The translations under genes were made by a program, and so were the position numbers. A stretch of DNA of 40,833 nucleotides, taken from positions 1 through 40,833 of the forward strand of contig JAGKWO010000044.1 in the NCBI GenBank assembly GCA_021151835.1, read 5' to 3'. Below, piece after piece: positions 15,727 to 23,554 of this stretch. This DNA is from Gammaproteobacteria bacterium. GTDB lineage: Bacteria; Pseudomonadota; Gammaproteobacteria; Pseudomonadales; Cellvibrionaceae. Within the stretch, counting starts at the first letter, position 1, and every line of letters starts with the position of its first letter. A model generated the notes under the pieces. The model did not search any database. It saw nothing but the letters and a program-made list of their open reading frames with translations, and was not told where the DNA came from.

Positions 15727-18492
15727 CTACAGTGAATTAATTAACGTATCGAAGAGTTCGCGCGCTACTGAAATCACTTGTGCATTTGCCTGATAAAGTT
15801 GCTGGAATTTAATTAAATCGCTCGCCTCTTCATCCAGGTTCACACCGGAAATCCCATCACGCATGCTTTGGGTTTGTTCTAATAAACTTTTACTGGCTTC
15901 CGTGTTTATTTTTAGCAAACTACTACGAGTTCCAACCTCCTCCACCAGTTTTCCATAACCATCATCCAACGTCAGTGTTCCACCCTGCATTAATTTTTTG
16001 GAATCCAGCGCAACCATTGCCAATGCATTGCGGTTATCGTTGGTTCCTTCGGTGTTAAAACCGATAGTAAAGGTATCGCCCGCTTTGGGTTGGCCACTGA
16101 TTGCCACTTGATATCCCAGAAATGACGATGCGGCAAAACCCGGTGCGGAACTTTCACCAAATAACGGACTATTCGACGGCGAAGTGCCAAGGGTAATTCC
16201 TTCGGCCATGGTGATATCAATTTTTCCACCAACAACAATGCCCTGCAATTGCCCCGCCCCGGTATCTGCACCGGTAACGCGAACGTTCGGATTTCCCATT
16301 GCGTCATTCACATCCAGGCTGCTCGCGCTGGATGCCTGGAAACGTATATCCAGATCCACACCGGAAGAGGCAACTAATCTTAACTCCGGTGCACCGGTCG
16401 CAGGGTTGGTGCCACTTTGTGCGCGAATTCCCAGGGTTTTTAAATCCGGATTTTCATTAATTTGTTTGGCAAGGTAATCATTGAATGCCGCTTCACCATC
16501 GGTGGCGATATCCGGAACGTCGGTATGAAATGCAGTACCGGCAGCATCATATTTAATGATTGGTTTGCCATTGATAAATAATTGTGTTGGTGGATCCTGG
16601 TCTGTGCTATCCAGTTTCAGGTTGGTAATATTCGCGGTAGTAGAAGCACGGGCAGATACACCGGAAATAGCACTGATTTGCGCCGCAGTTTCCAACGCCG
16701 ATGCACCAGGTACCGTAGTAATGGTACGCGTACTTTGCGAACCGGTTTTTGGATCAGTAATCGTAAAGTGTAATTGTTCCGCTAAATAACCATTCTTTGC
16801 CAAGGGATCAGTTAACGATGTAACCGTCTGGGCAGCGCGACCATCGGGTAAGCCAAGACGATCACCTTTACCGATTACTACCGTTTCACCGATGTCGCTG
16901 GTAAAAATATTATTGCTGGTTCCCGGAACAAAAATTTGTTCACGCATTGCCGGGACCAGCGGCTTGGGATTACCCGGATCACTGTTATCCAACACCTCAT
17001 AGGTAGTTTCAGAGGTGAAACGAATAATGACAGGTGGCGATATTTTACCGGGAGTAGAAAATGCGGGTAGCCGATTGCCATTGCTATCCACCAGGCTTAA
17101 TACTTGCCCGGCGCTGATCAAACCGCTACCGGAATTACCGGTGTTGGATTGCGTACGAATCGGCGATGCAAAAGCCAGATCCTCCGGGCGTTTAATTTCA
17201 GCGCGAATATCACGTGCCCCATTTTTAGTAGGCTGCAATACAAATGAATCGCCCCCCTGAAATGAGCCACTGGTTAAATTCAGTGATACGCCATCAAATG
17301 AAATAGTGGCCGGATAGGCCCCCGATAAGGTTCCCTGGGTAACAACCGATTTATCCGACAGCCGGGTAATAACATAATTGGATGAACCTGGAAGAATATC
17401 GAATTGGTAATCGCTGGTGGTTAACTCATTAACGTTATCAATAGTGACCGACAAAATACGATCAAATGGTGCTTTATTATTGCCGTGGACAACACGGTTT
17501 TGTGCGATATCAGGAGCGTTGATATCGCCAAAAATACGTTGGCCATAATCACCATCCAGATCGATACCTTGTTGTTGCTGGGTATTAAATTCATCGGCCA
17601 TTGCCAATGCAATCCGCCCCATTTCATTAATCGATGGAAATAAAACATCATCGCGGAAATCAAGCAAGCCACCTAATTTTCCACCGGATATCTGTGAGGT
17701 AATATCTGTCGCTGAATTTTTGCTAACCACCTGGATAGAACCATTATTGGTTACATTAAATTCACTGACCGACGTCCCCACTACCAACGGTTGTCCATTG
17801 CCAATAAAAATATTCAAATCGCCAGTATCTTGCTTGACAGTCTGGATTGAAACCAATTCCGATAATTGGCGCAACGCCTCATCGCGTTTATCCATCAAAT
17901 CATTCGGCATATTGCCATTGCCCGAGGCAACTTTTTCAGCAATGGATTGATTGAGCGAAGCAATCGATTTCGCCAATGACGACACTTGTGAAGTTACCGT
18001 CCTGACTTCACTGTTAATGCTTTTTTCAATTTCAGAAAGGCGTTGGTACAAATTATTGAAACGGGTGCTCAAACTTTCCGATTCGGTAACAATCAATTGC
18101 CGCCCCGGTGTGGAGGCCGGATCATTGGCGCCATTTTGCATCGCCGCAAAAAACGTCTGGAGCGCGCCAGCCAGACCGGTTGAGGAATCCGAAAATAATT
18201 TGTCTATTTTTCCAATATTGTTATTGAACGTATTCAATTGGTTAAAGGTGGATGTATCCAGACGGAGTTGATTGGTTACAAATTCATTCACCACCCGCTC
18301 GATAGAGGTAGTAGTGACTCCCGAGCCAATAAAACCGGCGCTGCCAATATATTGTTCCGGCCTGGTTGCGTAAGTAACTTCCTGGCGAGTATATCCGGCA
18401 GTATTTGCGTTAGAGATATTGTGGCCAGCGGTGCGCAGTGCATTTTGACTTGCTTGCAAACCGGCAATCGCGTTGGAAAGAAGACCGGACAT
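15727..18492 (-). CDS. flgK: Flagellar hook-associated protein 1 (hook-filament junction)
   Basis: FlgK is the first junction protein on the hook. The N-terminus has the rod/hook-family signature LQASQNALRTAGHNISNANTAGYTRQEV (residues 12-39). The C-terminus has the matching SGVNLDEEASDLIKFQQLYQANAQVISVARELFDTLINSL. At 921 aa it is about 370 residues longer than E. coli FlgK (547). The extra material lies mainly between residues 350 and 820. Residues about 587-786 resemble a segment of FlgE from the same cluster, with the shared core GG-x-I-x-ITM-x-EG and S-x-LFG-x-SS-x-PGF. It starts at ATG 18492 with GGAG upstream, four bases after flgJ. Confidence 0.95.
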   Translation of the reverse strand: MSGLLSNAIAGLQASQNALRTAGHNISNANTAGYTRQEVTYATRPEQYIGSAGFIGSGVTTTSIERVVNEFVTNQLRLDTSTFNQLNTFNNNIGKIDKLFSDSSTGLAGALQTFFAAMQNGANDPASTPGRQLIVTESESLSTRFNNLYQRLSEIEKSINSEVRTVTSQVSSLAKSIASLNQSIAEKVASGNGNMPNDLMDKRDEALRQLSELVSIQTVKQDTGDLNIFIGNGQPLVVGTSVSEFNVTNNGSIQVVSKNSATDITSQISGGKLGGLLDFRDDVLFPSINEMGRIALAMADEFNTQQQQGIDLDGDYGQRIFGDINAPDIAQNRVVHGNNKAPFDRILSVTIDNVNELTTSDYQFDILPGSSNYVITRLSDKSVVTQGTLSGAYPATISFDGVSLNLTSGSFQGGDSFVLQPTKNGARDIRAEIKRPEDLAFASPIRTQSNTGNSGSGLISAGQVLSLVDSNGNRLPAFSTPGKISPPVIIRFTSETTYEVLDNSDPGNPKPLVPAMREQIFVPGTSNNIFTSDIGETVVIGKGDRLGLPDGRAAQTVTSLTDPLAKNGYLAEQLHFTITDPKTGSQSTRTITTVPGASALETAAQISAISGVSARASTTANITNLKLDSTDQDPPTQLFINGKPIIKYDAAGTAFHTDVPDIATDGEAAFNDYLAKQINENPDLKTLGIRAQSGTNPATGAPELRLVASSGVDLDIRFQASSASSLDVNDAMGNPNVRVTGADTGAGQLQGIVVGGKIDITMAEGITLGTSPSNSPLFGESSAPGFAASSFLGYQVAISGQPKAGDTFTIGFNTEGTNDNRNALAMVALDSKKLMQGGTLTLDDGYGKLVEEVGTRSSLLKINTEASKSLLEQTQSMRDGISGVNLDEEASDLIKFQQLYQANAQVISVARELFDTLINSL

Positions 18493-18496
18493 AGGA

Positions 18497-19681
18497 TTAC
18501 TCCACTAACTTCCGGCCAGTATTGGCCGCATTGGAAATAAATGACTGCGCTGTTTGCGCCAACTCCCCGAGCGAGCGAATCGCATCAGAATTTAACAAAC
18601 TCTTGATCTTTTTAGCGTAGTGCGGATCGGTTGCGTAACCGGCTGATTGTAATGCTTCGGCGTAGGCAGACGAATTTTTCCCTGCATCCAGCGCATCCTG
18701 GTAACGCGGATTATTTTTCATCAAGCTGACATAGTCAGAAAAACTTTGGGCATAGTTGCTGTATTTGCGGAAATCCGCTTTTTCATTCGCGGCAATACCA
18801 TCGCGATATTCCAATGTAGAAATATTCACTTTATCGCCATCCCAACTACCCGATGCCTTGATGTTAAATAAATTAAAACTGTTATTACCCTTTTGGTCAT
18901 GGATAACATGCTTGCCCCACCCGGTTTCCAGCGCGACCTGGGCAATCAATACATCAGGACTGATATTTAATTCTTCCGCTGCTTTTTCTGCATGGGGCTT
19001 CAGCATCATCACAAAATTTTCCTGGGTTTCACTGATACTGGATTTCAGTCCGGCACGAGAGTTGATAGCCTGCGGTTTACCCAATAATGCGGGAATATAA
19101 GCGGAATTCATCAGGGTATAATTTTGTGCGGCCCCCTGGCCTTCATCGGTAGGCAGTAATTGATCAGAGTTATCACTCATGCGCATAAAATCGGAAACCC
19201 ATGCATTCAACGTTTCCAAATCATTCGCAAATACTTCATTGTCACTCACAGCTGAATTATCTGTGCCGGCTTTCTTGTGCATAACGGGTGACGACAAATT
19301 GCCTACGTCAACCGCATCCACTTTACTGCCATCGGGCTTCATCATGGAGCCATAGGATTGCATCATTTGTTTATAAAAATGATCTGCTAACCCAATGCCG
19401 CGGCCACTGGTCAAATTCAGTACCATTTGCTGGTCCAGCATATCGCGATGAAAACGTGTAGTGCTGCTGTCAAAATAATTGCCTTCAGAAAACACGTCAT
19501 TCGCTTCGCGCATGGTCTTCAACATTTGCTGTACAAACATCGCTTCAAACTTTTGCGAGATTGCTTTTAATGCTTGTGGATCTCTGGCGCGGCCCATCGC
19601 CTTGACGGAATCAAGGGAATTAGCATCAAGATAAGTATCCTGAACTTGCGGGGTTTTTACGCCAGTATCAACAGATAACAT
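18497..19681 (-). CDS. flgJ: Flagellar rod assembly protein / peptidoglycan hydrolase
   Basis: FlgJ caps the growing rod and opens the peptidoglycan layer. It has 394 aa in two domains. Residues 1-110 form the rod-binding part (ALKAISQKFEAMFVQQMLKTMREANDVF). Residues about 220-370 form the glucosaminidase-type muramidase domain, with candidate catalytic Glu252 in QVALETGWGKHV and a downstream FNLFNIKASGSWDG...YAQSFSDYVSLM. A linker of about 100 aa joins them. This is the dual-domain form typical of Gammaproteobacteria. Its ATG directly abuts the flgI stop codon, implying translational coupling. Confidence 0.95.
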   Translation of the reverse strand: MLSVDTGVKTPQVQDTYLDANSLDSVKAMGRARDPQALKAISQKFEAMFVQQMLKTMREANDVFSEGNYFDSSTTRFHRDMLDQQMVLNLTSGRGIGLADHFYKQMMQSYGSMMKPDGSKVDAVDVGNLSSPVMHKKAGTDNSAVSDNEVFANDLETLNAWVSDFMRMSDNSDQLLPTDEGQGAAQNYTLMNSAYIPALLGKPQAINSRAGLKSSISETQENFVMMLKPHAEKAAEELNISPDVLIAQVALETGWGKHVIHDQKGNNSFNLFNIKASGSWDGDKVNISTLEYRDGIAANEKADFRKYSNYAQSFSDYVSLMKNNPRYQDALDAGKNSSAYAEALQSAGYATDPHYAKKIKSLLNSDAIRSLGELAQTAQSFISNAANTGRKLVE

Positions 19682-20785
19682 TTAGATCACCACTAATTCT
19701 GCTTTAAGTGCACCGGATTCTTTCAACGCTTCCAGAATCGCCATCAAATCACTGGGAGAAGCACCGACGTTATTCACTGAACGTACGATATCGTCCAGGT
19801 TTGCACCCGGTGCAAATTTAAACATGGGATTGGTTTGTTCTTCCGCTTTAATATTGCTGCTGGGTACCACAACTGTTTGTCCGCCTGCCAGCGCATTGGG
19901 TTGCGTCACGTTAAGGCTTTCTGCAACAGAAACCGTCAGACTGCCATGGGTTACCGCAACGGGGGAAACGCGCACATTTTTACCAACGACGATAGTGCCG
20001 GTGCGGGAATTGATAATTACCTTGGCAACTTCCTCACCGGGAGTGACTTCGATATTTTCCAGCATCGACACAAAATCGACGCGCTGCGCCGGGTTAACCG
20101 GCGAATTCACCATAATCGAAACAGCATCCAGCGGGCGCGCGACATCCGGGCCCAGCATTGCATTAATACTTTTTGCCAATTGATTGGCGGTAGTAAAATC
20201 TGCGCGATGCAAATTAAACACAATGGGTTGCCCGCCCGCGAAATTGGTTTCTACCGTGCGCTCAACCATCGCGCCGCCGGGAATACGACCAGCGCTGGGA
20301 ATATTGACGGTAATTTTTGAACCGTCATTACCGGATGCACTCAAGCCGCCAACAACCAGATTACCTTGTGCTACGGCGTATACTTTTCCATCCAATCCTT
20401 TTAGTGGCGTCATTAATAAACTGCCACCACGCAAACTTTTTGCATTACTGATGGATGACACCGTGATATCAATTGTCTGGCCCGGCTTTGCAAAAGCAGG
20501 CAATTCCGCTTGCACCATTACCGCGGCGATATTTTTCATTTGCATACGCGCACCTTCCGGTACGGTAATACCAAATTGCTTGAGCATTGAATTAAAGGAT
20601 TGCACGGTAAATGGCGACTGGGTTGTCTGGTCACCGGTACCATCCAGGCCTACAACCAAACCATAGCCCACCAATTGGTTGGAGCGCACCCCGGCAACAC
20701 TGGCAATATCCTTAATGCGTTCGGCTTGCACTGTTGCGCTCATTGCGAGCAACAGGCTGATCATCACACAATAAAATTTACGCAT
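19682..20785 (-). CDS. flgI: Flagellar P-ring protein
   Basis: FlgI polymerises in the periplasm around the rod as the peptidoglycan ring. The start is placed at ATG 20785 (367 aa), which has GAGG five bases upstream and gives a proper signal peptide (MRKFYCVMISLLLAMSATVQA, then ERIKDIASVAG). The longer frame to 20803 is unsupported. Conserved stretches include GVRSNQLVGYGLVVGLDGTGDQT, VMVQAELPAFAKPGQTIDI and the C-terminal NNVGASPSDLMAILEALKESGALKAELVVI. The length is normal for the family. It lies between flgH and flgJ in the flgFGHIJKL operon. Confidence 0.96.
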   Translation of the reverse strand: MRKFYCVMISLLLAMSATVQAERIKDIASVAGVRSNQLVGYGLVVGLDGTGDQTTQSPFTVQSFNSMLKQFGITVPEGARMQMKNIAAVMVQAELPAFAKPGQTIDITVSSISNAKSLRGGSLLMTPLKGLDGKVYAVAQGNLVVGGLSASGNDGSKITVNIPSAGRIPGGAMVERTVETNFAGGQPIVFNLHRADFTTANQLAKSINAMLGPDVARPLDAVSIMVNSPVNPAQRVDFVSMLENIEVTPGEEVAKVIINSRTGTIVVGKNVRVSPVAVTHGSLTVSVAESLNVTQPNALAGGQTVVVPSSNIKAEEQTNPMFKFAPGANLDDIVRSVNNVGASPSDLMAILEALKESGALKAELVVI

Positions 20786-20830
20786 AAGAACCTCAAACAC
20801 CATGAATACAGTCAGGTAGAAAACCAGGAA

Positions 20831-21526
20831 TTACAGCGGCCATATATCGCTATTGAAAAAGCGCGATAGCCAACCCATTTTTTGGGTGCTGGCCAACTCG
20901 CCGGTACCACTGTAAGAAATTTTTGCGTTGGCTAACCGGGTAGAAAGAATTGTGTTGTCAGGTGCGATATCTTCCGCACGCACTATGCCACTGATACGAA
21001 TAAATTCATCGCCGCGATTGAGTGTGATCCATTTTTCACCGCGCACAATCAAATTGCCGTTCGGTAAAATCTCGGCCACGGTTACGGTGATATTGCCCTG
21101 CAAGCTGTTGCTTTGGTCGGCGTCCGCGCTACCATCAAACGTCCTGTCCTGATTCAAGGTAGTAGTCAACTCATTACCCTTAATAGTGGGATTAGCGCCT
21201 AATAAAGGACCTGCATTAAAATTCACACCGCTTTTCTTCCCAGTTTTAACACCGGATGATTTTCTTGAAACCGTGCGTTCACTCAGTGTTACGGTAATTA
21301 CATCGCCCACAAAATGCGCTTTGCGATCATTAAATAAATTAATGCCATACGCATCCTGATACAAAGAACCTTCCGTGCGTTGTGGCAACGGCATATTAGC
21401 GGCGATGGTGGGCGCGTAAGCAGGATCATCTGCCATTGGCTTTCTATTGGCACAACCGCTGGCTACTGCAACCATTACTAAAAGGCTTGTACATTTAGCG
21501 ATAGTGAAGAAAATTTTCTGGCTCAT
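20831..21526 (-). CDS. flgH: Flagellar L-ring lipoprotein
   Basis: FlgH forms the outer-membrane L-ring. From ATG 21526 (231 aa) it has a lipoprotein signal peptide ending in the lipobox ASGC, so the mature protein would begin at that Cys (CANRKPMAD...). AGG lies upstream of this ATG. The longer frame begins with TTG at 21568, directly after the flgG stop, and would bury the signal peptide. Family motifs include GSLYQDAYGINLFNDRKAHFVGDVITVTLSE, NGNLIVRGEKWITLNRGDEFIRISGIVRAEDI and the C-terminal GWLSRFFNSDIWPL. Length is normal. Confidence 0.96.
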   Translation of the reverse strand: MSQKIFFTIAKCTSLLVMVAVASGCANRKPMADDPAYAPTIAANMPLPQRTEGSLYQDAYGINLFNDRKAHFVGDVITVTLSERTVSRKSSGVKTGKKSGVNFNAGPLLGANPTIKGNELTTTLNQDRTFDGSADADQSNSLQGNITVTVAEILPNGNLIVRGEKWITLNRGDEFIRISGIVRAEDIAPDNTILSTRLANAKISYSGTGELASTQKMGWLSRFFNSDIWPL

Positions 21527-21568
21527 GATGTTTTTACCTGGGTTACTGCAAAAAAAACCAATACTCAA

Positions 21569-22354
21569 TTAAAGATTTTGCGTAATGAATTGCAACATTT
21601 GATCCGCGGTGGAAACGACTTTGGAATTCATTTCATAGGCGCGCTGGGTGGTGATCATATTCACCATTTCCTCAACGATATCGACGTTGGAGTTCTCCAA
21701 CATCCCTTGCTTTATTACACCCATACCATTTTCACCGGGAGTACCTTGCACCGGGTTACCACTCGCTACAGTCTCTACAAATAAATTGCCACCAATGGGT
21801 TGCAATCCGGAGTGATTTACAAAATCCACAATAGTGATGGTGCCTAACTGCTGCGGGTTGGGTTGTCCGTTGGTAAAACCATTGACGGTTCCGTCAGTAC
21901 CTATAGTGACCTTATTGGTACCTTCAGGAACAATGATGGCAGGCTCCAGCAACAAACCATCAGCGTTCACCACCTGGCCTTCACCGTTCAATTGCAATTG
22001 GCCATTACGCGAATAAACAATAGTGCCGTCAGGCTGCAAAAACTGCAGGAAACCGTGACCATCAATCGCTACATCGAAAGATTGCTCGGTAACTTGCAAA
22101 TTGCCCTGGGTAAATTCTTTTTGCGTAGCAACCACGCGCGCACCGGCGCCCAACTGCAAGCCGGAAGGCAATTGTGTGTTTTGTGTTTGCTGCGCACCGG
22201 GTTGGCGCTGATTTTGGTACAACAAATCTTCGAAAATCGCGCGGTCACGTTTGTAACCAATAGTGCTGGTGTTGGCCAGGTTATTGGAAATAGTAGTGAG
22301 CTGGCGATCCTGTGCTGATAAACCGGTTTTACTGACATAGAGCGCGGCGTGCAT
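21569..22354 (-). CDS. flgG: Flagellar distal rod protein
   Basis: FlgG builds the distal rod. It has 261 aa, the usual length. The N-terminal signature LSAQDRQLTTISNNLANTSTIGYKRDRAIFEDLLYQ, the central VAIDGHGFLQFLQPDGTIVYSRNGQLQLNGEGQVV and the C-terminal GMLENSNVDIVEEMVNMITTQRAYEMNSKVVSTADQML are all canonical. Unlike FlgE, FlgK, FlgL and the flagellins, it carries no insertion. AGAGGAA precedes ATG 22354. It is the second gene of the flgF-L operon. Confidence 0.97.
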   Translation of the reverse strand: MHAALYVSKTGLSAQDRQLTTISNNLANTSTIGYKRDRAIFEDLLYQNQRQPGAQQTQNTQLPSGLQLGAGARVVATQKEFTQGNLQVTEQSFDVAIDGHGFLQFLQPDGTIVYSRNGQLQLNGEGQVVNADGLLLEPAIIVPEGTNKVTIGTDGTVNGFTNGQPNPQQLGTITIVDFVNHSGLQPIGGNLFVETVASGNPVQGTPGENGMGVIKQGMLENSNVDIVEEMVNMITTQRAYEMNSKVVSTADQMLQFITQNL

Positions 22355-22429
22355 GATCTATTCCTCTGGTTAATGCGAATGGCACTTACACATTAAAAAA
22401 TCAGGTTGTAAATTGAGTGCATTTAAAAA

Positions 22430-23173
22430 TTACGATATTTGCAACAACTGGGTGGATGCGGCTGAATTTTCTTCAGCCGTTTTCATAATTTTCACTTGCA
22501 TTTCATATTGGCGAGCAAGGCTGAGAATTTGCGTGAATTCTTCTACCGCATTCACGTTGCTACCTTCGTACATACCACTGCGTACAACGACTTCGGGCGC
22601 CGCATTAGCAGTCAAACCATCGCGTTGGCGAAATAATCCGTCATCACCTTTCTCAACGTTTTTCACATCCGGATTCACTAATTTGAGTTGGCCAACTTGC
22701 ACCATGGCTTCCGGGCCCTGCCCCAGGCCAACAATAGAAATGGTTCCATCTGAACCAATCTGGACTTTTTCATTTTCCGGAACGTTGATCGGGCCACCCG
22801 CGCCCAGCACCAGCAAACCATTGGCGGTGCGCAACATGCCGTTTGCATCAATCGCAAGGTTGCCAAAGCGGGTATAGGCTTCCGTGCCATCCGGTGCCTG
22901 CACGGCAAGAAAACCATTGCCCTGCACCGCTACGTCCAGGGAATTGTTGGTGGTAATCATTGGGCCGGATTCGAAGTTGGAGCGTGGTGATTCCGTCATT
23001 GCATAAGCGCGGGTTGGTTGGCCTTCACCGTAGTAAACACCCATGCTGCGCGACTGCTCGAAATCCGCACGGAAGCCGGTCGTGCTCAGGTTTGCCAAAT
23101 TGTTGGCGCGGTTGGTCTGGGCCAGCATGTTGTGCTTGGCTCCAGTCATGGCGATAAAAAGGGCTCTTTCCAC
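22430..23173 (-). CDS. flgF: Flagellar proximal rod protein FlgF
   Basis: FlgF is a proximal rod subunit. I place the start at GTG 23173 (VERALFIAMTGAKHNM, 247 aa), because GGAG lies eight bases upstream and FlgF proteins normally begin with a short xxRALYIAM. The frame continues upstream to a TTG at 23194 without support. Signatures include QTNRANNLANLSTTGFRADF, DVAVQGNGFLAVQAPDGTEAYTRFGNLAIDANGML and the C-terminal SNVNAVEEFTQILSLARQYEMQVKIMKTAEE. It is first in the operon behind a sigma-54 promoter. The leader GAGTAACGATT before the start also occurs before flgB. Confidence 0.95.
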   Translation of the reverse strand: MERALFIAMTGAKHNMLAQTNRANNLANLSTTGFRADFEQSRSMGVYYGEGQPTRAYAMTESPRSNFESGPMITTNNSLDVAVQGNGFLAVQAPDGTEAYTRFGNLAIDANGMLRTANGLLVLGAGGPINVPENEKVQIGSDGTISIVGLGQGPEAMVQVGQLKLVNPDVKNVEKGDDGLFRQRDGLTANAAPEVVVRSGMYEGSNVNAVEEFTQILSLARQYEMQVKIMKTAEENSAASTQLLQIS

Positions 23174-23244
23174 AATCGTTACTCCGGTTACCAATGCATT
23201 TTTTAGCGTTGGTTTTTTGGCGAATTTGCCGTTACCAGAGGTTT

Positions 23245-23260
23245 TGCAAGAGCGGTGCCA
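23245..23260 (-). promoter_or_regulatory. Sigma-54 promoter of flgFGHIJKL
   Basis: On the minus strand it reads TGGCACCGCTCTTGCA, a full match to the -24/-12 consensus TGGCAC-N5-TTGCA. It ends about 72 bases before the flgF GTG. It implies activation by a FleQ/FlrC-type enhancer protein, which is not in the window. Confidence 0.88.
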
Positions 23261-23364
23261 ATCTTCGATTTATATTTAATTGTTTGAAATTAAAGGATAT
23301 TTTTAACCACAACGGTAGGAGCGTAATTTATTTCGCCCTCATTAGCCGAGCGCCTGAATGGAAA

Positions 23365-23490
23365 GCGGCAAAGAGCTTCCGCTCTTTGCCGCTATGCTTT
23401 TGGGAATGATGTTAGTTGCCGAATCGGGCGTAATGTTTATCGAGCGGGTTTTATTGGGCGCGATCTATTGCGCCCAACTTTTTGCGCATT
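23365..23490 (-). repeat. Hairpin-rich gap between flgE and flgF
   Basis: The gap of about 380 bases between flgE and flgF contains no gene I can support. GCGGCAAAGAGC (23365-23376) and its exact complement (23381-23392) form a 12-bp stem; on the minus strand its loop is a C(GGAA)G tetraloop. Further left-right pairs are TTGGGCGC/GCGCCCAA (23454-23477) and GCGC/GCGC (from 23484). None has a T-run on the minus strand. They are best read as mRNA-processing or attenuation structures at the flgBCDE 3' end, before the sigma-54 promoter of flgF. Confidence 0.5.
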
Positions 23491-23554
23491 ATTTATTGCG
23501 CTTTTTTGCCCAACTACCTATTTCACCCATTCATTTACGCATTGCGCGCCTTAA

